From Hyphomicrobiales bacterium 4NK60-0047b (GTDB taxonomy: Bacteria > Pseudomonadota > Alphaproteobacteria > Rhizobiales > HXMU1428-3), in NCBI GenBank assembly GCA_040367435.1, contig BAABWY010000003.1, positions 327,079 to 391,078 of the forward strand: DNA of 64,000 nucleotides, given 5' to 3'. Position numbers and translations under genes: made by a program. The first letter of the stretch is position 1, and every line of letters starts with the position of its first letter. Under the pieces are notes generated by a model. The model made no database searches. It was not told the origin of the DNA and saw only the letters and a list, made by a program, of their open reading frames with translations. Shown here piece after piece: positions 52,789-60,358 of this stretch.

Positions 52789-53382
52789 TTAACCTCTTAA
52801 TATTTGCAGGTGAAAGCTTTTTGCACTTTGGCTAAGAAACAATGGCGCGCTCCAGACCACAGCAAGAGCAATGGCGGTATATAAAAATCCATAGCCTAAG
52901 TCTTGTTGAGCGTTTTCTAAATAAGAGTTACAAATCCGAATTGGCGCATGAATATATATAAAAGCAGCCACACCTAACATTGAAATAGCTTGAGCTTTTA
53001 AAAACCCTTTTAAGATTGGATGAGCTCTGTGCCATCCTAACTTCAAGGGAACACCAATTAGCAATGGCACTGTCAGGAATTTAAGCAATTCCATAGTTCC
53101 AGAGGAAATTGCAGCATCTATTGATCTTGGTAACATCCAAAATGCGATGGTGAATATTGCAATTAGAAGAGAGGCATAGCCTCCTTTATTCCACTCACCG
53201 CCTATATACCATTCACCGATTTTCTGAGACTTTTCTTCGACCAAAAGATAGCCAACACAAATCAACAAAGGCATTTGAACTAGAATATGAGTGAGGGGGA
53301 GCTTTTCTAAAGCCCCTTTTGACAAAACACAAAAGGTAAATATGAGGGATGAGATTAGCAGCTTCATTTTACCATCTATCAT
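52789..53382 (-). CDS. Membrane protein of unknown function in the NO-reductase-like operon
   Basis: This 197-residue protein has about five hydrophobic segments (roughly residues 7-24, 30-45, 68-88, 100-115 and 165-190). I do not recognise a family. It overlaps the Sco gene upstream by 4 nt (ATGA) and lies 3 nt before the FNT gene, so it is translated as part of this operon. Two His residues in LGWHRAHP, between helices, could bind a metal. A role in cofactor insertion or assembly of the heme-copper enzyme is a guess. Confidence 0.7.
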   Translation of the reverse strand: MIDGKMKLLISSLIFTFCVLSKGALEKLPLTHILVQMPLLICVGYLLVEEKSQKIGEWYIGGEWNKGGYASLLIAIFTIAFWMLPRSIDAAISSGTMELLKFLTVPLLIGVPLKLGWHRAHPILKGFLKAQAISMLGVAAFIYIHAPIRICNSYLENAQQDLGYGFLYTAIALAVVWSAPLFLSQSAKSFHLQILRG

Positions 53383-53999
53383 TGGCGCACCCGCCTAAGT
53401 TGGAGCGTTCGCTTAATGGTTTTCACAGCACCTTGAACATCATTACTGTCAAGTATGGATGATAATCTCCCTTGCTGGTCAATGATATGTATTGCTGAAT
53501 TATGGACATAACCTCCCTCTTCATCTGGTATAACAACAACTCCAAAGGCTTTTAAGAGACGTGGTAAATCCTCTATTTTGGGTCTTACAATTGTCCAAAC
53601 TTTCCCATCTGCACTATGGCGTTTTCCGTAATAAGAAAGCTCTTCTATATTATCTTTCAAAGGATCGAAGCTAATCGAGAAAATCCGGACTTTATTGTCT
53701 AAATTGCTCTCATTAATTTCAGCCTGCAATCGGGCAAAGTTATCACCGCCCACCTGACAGATGAACGGGCATGTTGTGTAAATAAAATCTACAATTGTTA
53801 CATGCCCGTTTTCACTTTTGAGTTTTGTATAAGCACCTGACATTGTCTCCAAAGCTACATTTGGCATCACTGGTTTCAGCTTTGTTATTTCTATTCGTCT
53901 TGCACCTTCACTTGTCAGGGCTTGCAGCCCATCTGTTTTGAACCACAAAATGAGCGAGCCAATAAGAATGATAACAATATTTACTTTGAAGGCACTCAT
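53379..53999 (-). CDS. SCO1/SenC family copper chaperone
   Basis: This 206-residue membrane-anchored thioredoxin-fold protein has an N-terminal helix (residues 6-19), the copper motif TTCPFICQVGGD (CxxxC) and the distal His in YVHNSAIHIIDQ. Sco proteins deliver copper to the CuA site of oxidase subunit II. The neighbouring subunit II gene has a complete CuA motif, so the pairing makes sense. It lies 6 nt after the subunit I gene. Confidence 0.93.
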   Translation of the reverse strand: MSAFKVNIVIILIGSLILWFKTDGLQALTSEGARRIEITKLKPVMPNVALETMSGAYTKLKSENGHVTIVDFIYTTCPFICQVGGDNFARLQAEINESNLDNKVRIFSISFDPLKDNIEELSYYGKRHSADGKVWTIVRPKIEDLPRLLKAFGVVVIPDEEGGYVHNSAIHIIDQQGRLSSILDSNDVQGAVKTIKRTLQLRRVRQ

Positions 54000-54005
54000 T
54001 CAAAT

Positions 54006-55445
54006 CTAAGTCCTTCTATATGTTGCGATGCCGATTATATATCTGACCACAAAGATTAATGCGCCCACAATCACCAACAATGCAAAAGCCGTTGCTATAC
54101 GATCTTGTAGCATCCACTCTTCAGCGTGAACTGCCCATCTTCTTGGAACTGACATCGCGCCGGAGACCAAGAACATAAGGGTAAAACCAATACCACCTGC
54201 GAGATAAACCCCAAAAGCTGTTTTATCGATCATTTGGAATTCTGATGATTTTGCTTCTTTGATCAAGTAAGCCATAAAGCCAAAACTCATGGCGACTTCA
54301 CCAAGCAATAAGTAAATATGAAAATGGCCAGGCACCCACTGGGTATTGTGCATGATTTTATTTACTGAAATCATGCCATCTATAATTGCGGGTACGACAC
54401 CTACAGACCACCCTGCAACACCAAGCACCAATAATGCTGATGCTAGATCCCATTTAATATTAGAGCCTCTTAAATATATGCAGAGTGAAAATGCAGTGAC
54501 AGTTAGCAATGGTATGCCTGATAGATAAGAGACAATCTGCCCCATGATTAAAGCCCAGGCTGGCATGACTGTATCTTGCAGTAAGTGATGGGGATAGACA
54601 GCCATGACAAATAATAGAATTGCAGACCATGCAATTGCAAAGATGCGAGATGTTTTCCAAGGCTTGCCAGTATATTCAGGTATGATTTCATAAACCGCGA
54701 CGACTGCCATATAGATGGTTGCGTTAATAAAAACATGGCCAAAAAAGTAAATCATATTTTTAGCCAAAAGCGCATCGACTTCAAAGCTGGGAACATATAA
54801 GTTAATAAGGCTCGACACTAAAACGGCGGCGCCCACTACGATCCCAATTGTATTAAAGATAATGGTTGCCATGCTTGCAACGATGGCAGGAGGTGGGGCC
54901 TCATCCGGCGTAGCTTTTCCTGAAATAACAGGCCAGGCCAAGGCACCGCCTATTCCATCAAATGCAGCAATTAATTTCCGGCCGATTTCTAAATTCATCA
55001 AGAGAAACCCAACACCAATGAGTATGAGTCCAATGATAAATGCTGCAGCTGCCCCTGTTTCCCATGCTCCGCCTGAAATAGCAGGTAGTGGAAAGAGAAA
55101 TGTCCAACCTGCACCAAATTGTCCTAAGGAAATACTCCCTAAAATGAATAATACGCCAAATAGAAACAAGGTGAGAAAGACAACAAATACTTCTTGTACT
55201 AGATGCACATAACGACTAACGAAGTACCACATGATTGCGGCTCCGGTTAAGGAAGCTGCGCCAACCATACCTGCTCCATGAGCTGTCATGAGTTGATAAA
55301 AAATAGCTGCATCAATTTCAATTAAATCGCCTTGTGCTGCTCGCATCAATAAACCAATGATCATCATCAACAAGAGAACAGCACCAGCAAGGAGCATGGT
55401 AAATTTAATTAGATTTGAGTGAGGTTCATGGGATGGCTTAATCAT
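54006..55445 (-). CDS. Heme-copper oxidase superfamily subunit I, NO-reductase-like B-type
   Basis: This 479-residue protein has about 12-13 helices and the metal ligands of the superfamily: His56 in LMTAHGAG, His237 in FFGHVFINATIYM, His286 and His287 in VYPHHLLQD, and His374 and His376 in VPGHFHIYLL. Numbering closely follows ba3 oxidase. In oxygen reductases His237 is followed four residues later by the cross-linked Tyr; here that residue is Asn241. Loss of this Tyr is a hallmark of NO reductases that arose from B-type oxidases. ATG 55445 with AAAAGGAAA was chosen; it overlaps subunit II by 8 nt. The call of NO reductase rests on this residue, NsrR-like sites and neighbours. Confidence 0.85.
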   Translation of the reverse strand: MIKPSHEPHSNLIKFTMLLAGAVLLLMMIIGLLMRAAQGDLIEIDAAIFYQLMTAHGAGMVGAASLTGAAIMWYFVSRYVHLVQEVFVVFLTLFLFGVLFILGSISLGQFGAGWTFLFPLPAISGGAWETGAAAAFIIGLILIGVGFLLMNLEIGRKLIAAFDGIGGALAWPVISGKATPDEAPPPAIVASMATIIFNTIGIVVGAAVLVSSLINLYVPSFEVDALLAKNMIYFFGHVFINATIYMAVVAVYEIIPEYTGKPWKTSRIFAIAWSAILLFVMAVYPHHLLQDTVMPAWALIMGQIVSYLSGIPLLTVTAFSLCIYLRGSNIKWDLASALLVLGVAGWSVGVVPAIIDGMISVNKIMHNTQWVPGHFHIYLLLGEVAMSFGFMAYLIKEAKSSEFQMIDKTAFGVYLAGGIGFTLMFLVSGAMSVPRRWAVHAEEWMLQDRIATAFALLVIVGALIFVVRYIIGIATYRRT

Positions 55446-55977
55446 TTTTATTTTCCTTTTTTGCCACAACCTGGAATTCTGTGATCATGTCATGGTGTGA
55501 TACCCCGCAGAACTCCAGGCAAATAACTTTATACTCACCAGGTTTGGTGAAGACGTGCTCAACTTTATTGACATAACCGGGCATTGCCTGGGTTTGAAAC
55601 ATCAACTTGCCATCAGAATTTAAAACACCCATTCCATGATTTACATCTGTGGTATGGACATTAAAGACCACTGGCTTGTTCAGCAGGACTTCTTCTTTAT
55701 CAATCTCCCAGTACCATTGAGCACCAGTTACATTGATTGACTGAGTTTGCGTCGAATTAGAGATTGTGTGGGGATATCGCCAAAGTGAGGCAAATGTAAC
55801 GATGATCCCGATGAAGAACATTGCCCAAATATATTTTTTTCTTCTTACTTCTGGTGATGGGCTTACTCTCTCACTCCCAGAGGCATCGACACTTCTAGTC
55901 GCCAGGACAGCTGAAATGAAAAAAAGTGAAACAAAGCCCATTAAGCTTAAGCTTAGTGCCAGGACATAAAGTTGCAT
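55438..55977 (-). CDS. Heme-copper oxidase subunit II with CuA site
   Basis: This 179-residue protein has two N-terminal helices (about 4-26 and 48-66) and a cupredoxin domain with complete CuA ligands: His in DVNHGMGVL and CLEFCGVSHHDM (two Cys, His, Met). The usual Trp-rich lead INVTGAQWYWEI is present. It accepts electrons from cytochrome c or another soluble donor and passes them to subunit I. It is the first gene of the operon, and its start lies 20 nt from an NsrR-like repeat. Confidence 0.93.
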   Translation of the reverse strand: MQLYVLALSLSLMGFVSLFFISAVLATRSVDASGSERVSPSPEVRRKKYIWAMFFIGIIVTFASLWRYPHTISNSTQTQSINVTGAQWYWEIDKEEVLLNKPVVFNVHTTDVNHGMGVLNSDGKLMFQTQAMPGYVNKVEHVFTKPGEYKVICLEFCGVSHHDMITEFQVVAKKENKND

Positions 55978-55996
55978 GATAACCCCTCATTTTTAA

Positions 55997-56135
55997 AAGA
56001 TGTATTTTATATACTTATTTAAAGGGGAGTGGTTTGATCTGTCAATACAAATATTTTAAATGCATCTATTTCTGACTTTTATGATTTCAAATTTGAGTGT
56101 GTCTAATTTATAAAAATGTATTTTAAAAGCATCTT
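55997..56135. promoter_or_regulatory. Three NsrR-like inverted repeats in the divergent promoter region
   Basis: NsrR sites are 11-bp arms of the type AAGATGCYTTT separated by one base. Site C (56113-56135): AAAATGTATTT, T, AAAAGCATCTT; the right arm matches the consensus exactly. Site B (56046-56068): weak left arm, strong right arm AAATGCATCTA. Site A (55997-56019): strong left arm AAGATGTATTT, weak right arm, 20 nt from the subunit II start. They would let an NO-sensing NsrR repress both the oxidase-like operon and the DUF1971 gene. Confidence 0.65.
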
Positions 56136-56239
56136 TTGTGTTATATATAATTTTTAAAATACTGTGAAAAAAATTCTAAGTTTTTATTAGCCCAAGTCAA
56201 AATAAATTAGTAGAAACAAAGCATTGATGGAGATGTATT

Positions 56240-56527
56240 ATGCTGATTAACTTGCCCGAGGGGCTAATTAAATATTCTGAGAGTCCTGAGTTTGATCAGG
56301 ACACTCTCCCACTTGCTCTGCAGAAAGAACATAAAACGAAACCTAATGTTTGGGCCAAAGCGGTGATCAGTGAAGGGACCATCGCCTATGTTTTGGAAGA
56401 CAAACCAGAGAACATTCTCACACTAAGTGCTGGTCAATTTGTCATTATTGAACCTGAAGAACCTCATCATGTTGAGATCATTGGTCCCGTGAAATTCCAC
56501 CTAGAATTTTACAAAAAAACGACTTAG
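56240..56527 (+). CDS. DUF1971 / tellurite-resistance-like small cupin protein
   Basis: This 95-residue protein matches DUF1971: LPEGLIKYSESPEFDQDTLP, HKTKPNVWAKAVISEG and EPEEPHHVEIIGPVKFHLEFYKK. The fold is cupin-like with His residues late in the chain. Homologues are found as the N-terminal part of TehB-like proteins and in NO-responsive regulons. It is divergent from the CuA subunit gene and behind the best NsrR-like site, 104 bp away. Biochemical role unknown. Confidence 0.8.
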   Translation: MLINLPEGLIKYSESPEFDQDTLPLALQKEHKTKPNVWAKAVISEGTIAYVLEDKPENILTLSAGQFVIIEPEEPHHVEIIGPVKFHLEFYKKTT

Positions 56528-57153
56528 TTTGCTCTATCAAAGAACACATTAATCTTAAAATTTAAAACTACAAACACTCGTAACAATTTACTTCAAGAGA
56601 CCTTGCAACAGGGTACTTGACAAATTGTCGCACCCAATGGCATTGTGCGCCAAAGTTGAACAGAATTTGGTACGGTATTTCAGGAAAAATGAACCCTGAT
56701 GCCATCTCTAATTTTAAACTTAGATACCGGTTGGATCTAGATATTCGCCGATGTTAAGGCCTTTAGGCTTTTTTAGCTCCCAGCTGGCTCCTTTGCCTTG
56801 CTTTTGCTTGTGTCCTTCAGACCTAATTTCGTTGAGAAGTGACTATTTGACCGATCTAAAAAAGGCATATTTGTTTTTCTTAGTGTATAGTTTTCATATG
56901 TGAAAAATTTAAATGCACGAGCAACGATGGCGGCTCTTTAAAAACCAAGTTTTTAGAGGCTATCTAACCAAGATGATGCCGGGAATAAATGTAACATGAG
57001 ACTATGTTCTGCCAGTGCAGAAAAACATCTTGCAAGTTAATCTCGGCTAAAATATTGATACGCTCAAACAACTTTTGCCAGTTAATAGGAAGTTTCTACG
57101 ATAGAGCGTTCAAGCTTCATCTATAATTAAACACTAACTGCTTCAGGATAGAC
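56528..57153. other. Gene-free region upstream of aconitase
   Basis: About 625 nt without a convincing open frame. A short palindrome GACAAATTGTC lies at 56619-56629, and a GGCATTGTGCGCC dyad follows about 30 nt later. Neither is assignable. It may hold a long aconitase leader or a decayed gene; I see no coding remnant. Confidence 0.45.
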
Positions 57154-59940
57154 ATGAGTTTGTATACAGACTACTTAAATGAGATTGAAAATAGAAAAAA
57201 TGAAGGTTTGAATCCCAAGCCAATTGATGATGGTGCGCTTGTAAGTGAGCTCATCTCGCAAATTAAAGATCTTGAAAATGAGCACAGAGAAAATTCTCTT
57301 AAGTTTTTTATTTACAACACTTTGCCTGGTACAACCAGCGCTGCCGGTGAAAAAGCAAAGTTCTTAAAAGAGATTATTCTTGGAAATTTTGTTATTGAGG
57401 AAATTTCTCCAAAATTTGCTTTTGAGCTATTGTCTCACATGAAGGGCGGACCATCTGTCGAGGTTCTTCTTGATCTTGCTTTAGGTAACGATTTGGAGCT
57501 AGCTTCACCAGCTGCCGAAGTTTTAAAAACTCAGGTGTTTCTATATGAAGCTGATACAGGACGATTAGAAACTGCATATAAAGATGGCAATGAAATTGCT
57601 AAAGACATTCTTCAAAGTTATGCAAAAGCGGAATTCTTCACAAAGCTTCCAGATGTAGAAGAAAAGATTAAAGTTGTGACTTACATCGCAGCTGAAGGTG
57701 ATATTTCTACAGATTTACTCTCTCCTGGTAATCAAGCTCACTCTAGATCAGACCGCGAATTACACGGTAAGTGTTTGATCTCTCCAGAAGCACAAGCTGA
57801 AATCCAAGATCTACAAAAACAAAATCCTGACGCTCGGGTTATGTTAATTGCTGAAAAAGGCACCATGGGTGTTGGCTCCTCACGTATGTCTGGTGTGAAC
57901 AATGTGGCATTATGGACAGGCAAACAAGCTAGCCCTTATGTTCCTTTTGTGAATATTGCTCCTATTGTTGCAGGAACAAATGGTATTTCTCCGATTTTCC
58001 TAACAACAGTTGGTGTTACAGGTGGCATTGGTATTGATCTGAAAAACTGGGTGAAAAAGCTAGACGCTGATGGCAACCCGATTTTGAACGAAAATGATGA
58101 TCCGGTTCTTGAGCAAACCTATTCTGTAGAAACTGGCACGGTTCTCACCATTAACACTAAAACAAAGAAGCTTTATAATGGTGACAAAGAGCTTGTTGAT
58201 ATTTCTTCAGCTCTGACACCTCAAAAGGTTGAATTCATCAAATCTGGTGGCTCTTATGCTGTTGTTTTTGGTAAAAAATTACAGAATTTCGCAGCCTCAA
58301 CACTTGGAATTGAATTGCTACCTGTCTTTGCTTCTTCCAAAGAAATTTCTCATGAGGGACAAGGCCTCACTGCAGTTGAGAAAATCTTTAACAGAAATGC
58401 TGTTGGGGTGGCTGAGGGTGCTGTATTGCATGCCGGCTCTGATGTGCGCGTGAAGGTAAACATTGTCGGGTCCCAGGACACAACCGGTTTGATGACATCG
58501 CAAGAGCTTGAGGCTATGGCCGCAACTGTTATTTCTCCAACTGTTGATGGAGCTTATCAATCAGGCTGCCATACAGCATCGGTTTGGGATATAAAAGCAC
58601 AAGAAAATATTCCTAAACTTATGAAGTTCATGAATAAGTTTGGTCTTATCACGGCAAGAGACCCGAAGGATAAGTACCATGCTATGACCGATGTTATTCA
58701 TAAAGTTTTGAATGACATTACAGTTGATGATTGGGCAATCATTATTGGAGGTGATAGTCACACACGTATGTCTAAAGGCGTCGCGTTTGGTGCTGATAGT
58801 GGAACTGTTGCCCTGGCCCTGGCCACAGGCGAGGCCACGATGCCTATTCCTGAATCTGTTAAAGTAACCTTTAAAGGTTCTATGAAAGCTCACATGGATT
58901 TCCGTGATGTGGTTCACGCGACACAATCGCAGATGTTGAAGCAATTTGGTGACAATGTTTTCCAAGGCCGCATTATCGAGGTTCATATTGGAACCTTACT
59001 TGCCGACCAAGCTTTCACCTTCACAGACTGGACTGCTGAAATGAAAGCAAAAGCCTCCATCTGTATTTCTGAAGATGATACTCTCATTGGCTCTCTAGAA
59101 ATTGCCAAAAACCGCATTCAAATCATGATCGATAAAGGCATGGATAATGAAGCGCAAACGCTCCTTGGCCTCATCAAAATCGCTGATAATCGCATTGCAG
59201 AAATTAAATCTGGCGAGAAGCCAGCTTTAACACCAGATGATAATGCTGAATATTTTGCGGAAGTTATCGTAGACCTTGACAAAATTGATGAGCCAATGAT
59301 TGCTGATCCGGATGTGAACAATGCAGACGTCTCAAAGCGTTATACGCATGATACAATTAGACCAATTTCATACTATAAGGCCGAGAAGAAAGTTGACCTT
59401 GGGTTTGTTGGTTCCTGTATGGTTCACAAAGGGGATATGAAAATTGTAGCGCAAATGCTTCGTAACCTGGAGAAGGAAACGGGCAGTGTTGAATTTAACG
59501 CGCCCTTGGTTGTCGCAGCTCCTACCTATAACATTATCGACGAATTAAAAGACGAAGGGGACTGGGAGGTTTTACAGAAGTACTCTGGTTTTGAATTTGA
59601 TGATGATGCGCCGAAAAATACGGCTCGGACAGACTACGAAAACATTCTCTATCTTGAGCGTCCTGGCTGTAACCTTTGCATGGGCAACCAAGAAAAGGCT
59701 GCTAAAGGTGACACAGTATTAGCAACGTCTACGCGATTGTTCCAAGGACGTGTTGTGGAAGATAGTTCTGAGAAAAAAGGCGAATCTTTGCTGGCATCAA
59801 CACCAGTTGTGGTTCTTTCAGCTATCTTAGGTAGAACACCTACTATGGAAGAGTATAGAACTGCGGTGGAAGGTATTGACCTTACTAAGTTTGCACCGCC
59901 ACAACAAAAGCCACTTGATCCAAAATCAGTTCATTTTTAA
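57154..59940 (+). CDS. acnB: Aconitate hydratase B (bifunctional aconitase / 2-methylisocitrate dehydratase)
   Basis: This 928-residue AcnB has the N-terminal HEAT-like domain, the swivel domain and catalytic domains. Seen are GTMGVGSSRMSGVNNVALW, GGDSHTRMSKGVAFGADSG, cluster Cys in FVGSCMVHKGD and the pair in ERPGCNLCMGNQEKAAKG. E. coli AcnB is about 865 residues; the extra length lies mainly in an internal insertion near residues 295-360 and in a C-terminal extension. This longer form resembles the type I associate with Bacteroidetes, so transfer is possible. It isomerises citrate and isocitrate. It stands alone in a gene-poor stretch. Confidence 0.95.
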   Translation: MSLYTDYLNEIENRKNEGLNPKPIDDGALVSELISQIKDLENEHRENSLKFFIYNTLPGTTSAAGEKAKFLKEIILGNFVIEEISPKFAFELLSHMKGGPSVEVLLDLALGNDLELASPAAEVLKTQVFLYEADTGRLETAYKDGNEIAKDILQSYAKAEFFTKLPDVEEKIKVVTYIAAEGDISTDLLSPGNQAHSRSDRELHGKCLISPEAQAEIQDLQKQNPDARVMLIAEKGTMGVGSSRMSGVNNVALWTGKQASPYVPFVNIAPIVAGTNGISPIFLTTVGVTGGIGIDLKNWVKKLDADGNPILNENDDPVLEQTYSVETGTVLTINTKTKKLYNGDKELVDISSALTPQKVEFIKSGGSYAVVFGKKLQNFAASTLGIELLPVFASSKEISHEGQGLTAVEKIFNRNAVGVAEGAVLHAGSDVRVKVNIVGSQDTTGLMTSQELEAMAATVISPTVDGAYQSGCHTASVWDIKAQENIPKLMKFMNKFGLITARDPKDKYHAMTDVIHKVLNDITVDDWAIIIGGDSHTRMSKGVAFGADSGTVALALATGEATMPIPESVKVTFKGSMKAHMDFRDVVHATQSQMLKQFGDNVFQGRIIEVHIGTLLADQAFTFTDWTAEMKAKASICISEDDTLIGSLEIAKNRIQIMIDKGMDNEAQTLLGLIKIADNRIAEIKSGEKPALTPDDNAEYFAEVIVDLDKIDEPMIADPDVNNADVSKRYTHDTIRPISYYKAEKKVDLGFVGSCMVHKGDMKIVAQMLRNLEKETGSVEFNAPLVVAAPTYNIIDELKDEGDWEVLQKYSGFEFDDDAPKNTARTDYENILYLERPGCNLCMGNQEKAAKGDTVLATSTRLFQGRVVEDSSEKKGESLLASTPVVVLSAILGRTPTMEEYRTAVEGIDLTKFAPPQQKPLDPKSVHF

Positions 59941-60358
59941 GGGATATTAATCGTGCCGGACTTCTGTCTCTGACTTTGAAATAGCTGTTTGATATGGCCC
60001 TTTCAATTTCGACTTTAAGTCTTGGCAGAACCACAATTAAATGTAACACCATCAATGATCTTAATTTTCAGTTTTACTTTCCTAGTCAAAACTGTCTCTT
60101 AAGCATTGATGGTTTACATAGTTCGTCAGTTAGAACTTTAACTGTGCTTACCTCAATCCTAAAAACGCTGACTTGGCCTTATTACCGCAACAAAGCGTAT
60201 AATTTTATATTACCACCTCATCTCAACCAACTTATGAACATTATTCTCCTTACATAATAACAACTTAAGTAAAAGTTCATTAAATTTCTTTGTATACTTA
60301 CATTAAATGTATTTTACCGGTAATGAACTTTGCTGGTTTTAATGGATTTACAAGAAGG
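59941..60358. other. Intergenic region, no gene seen
   Basis: About 420 nt between aconitase and the DUF2339 protein. One 87-codon open frame exists (59994-60257) but has no ribosome site and an ordinary shadow composition, so it is not called. No clear terminator follows acnB. Confidence 0.45.

Noticed and set aside
54006..55445. Annotation as an ordinary cytochrome c oxidase subunit I
   Set aside because: The Tyr four residues after the CuB His is replaced by Asn, and promoter sites and neighbours point to nitric oxide, so the plain oxidase label is misleading.
56619..56660. Short dyads upstream of acnB as a regulatory site
   Set aside because: Arms are only five to six bases, no second copy was found, and the distance to acnB is about 500 nt.
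59994..60257. An 87-codon open frame between acnB and the DUF2339 gene
   Set aside because: No ribosome site, no recognisable domain and unusual amino acid content; likely chance.
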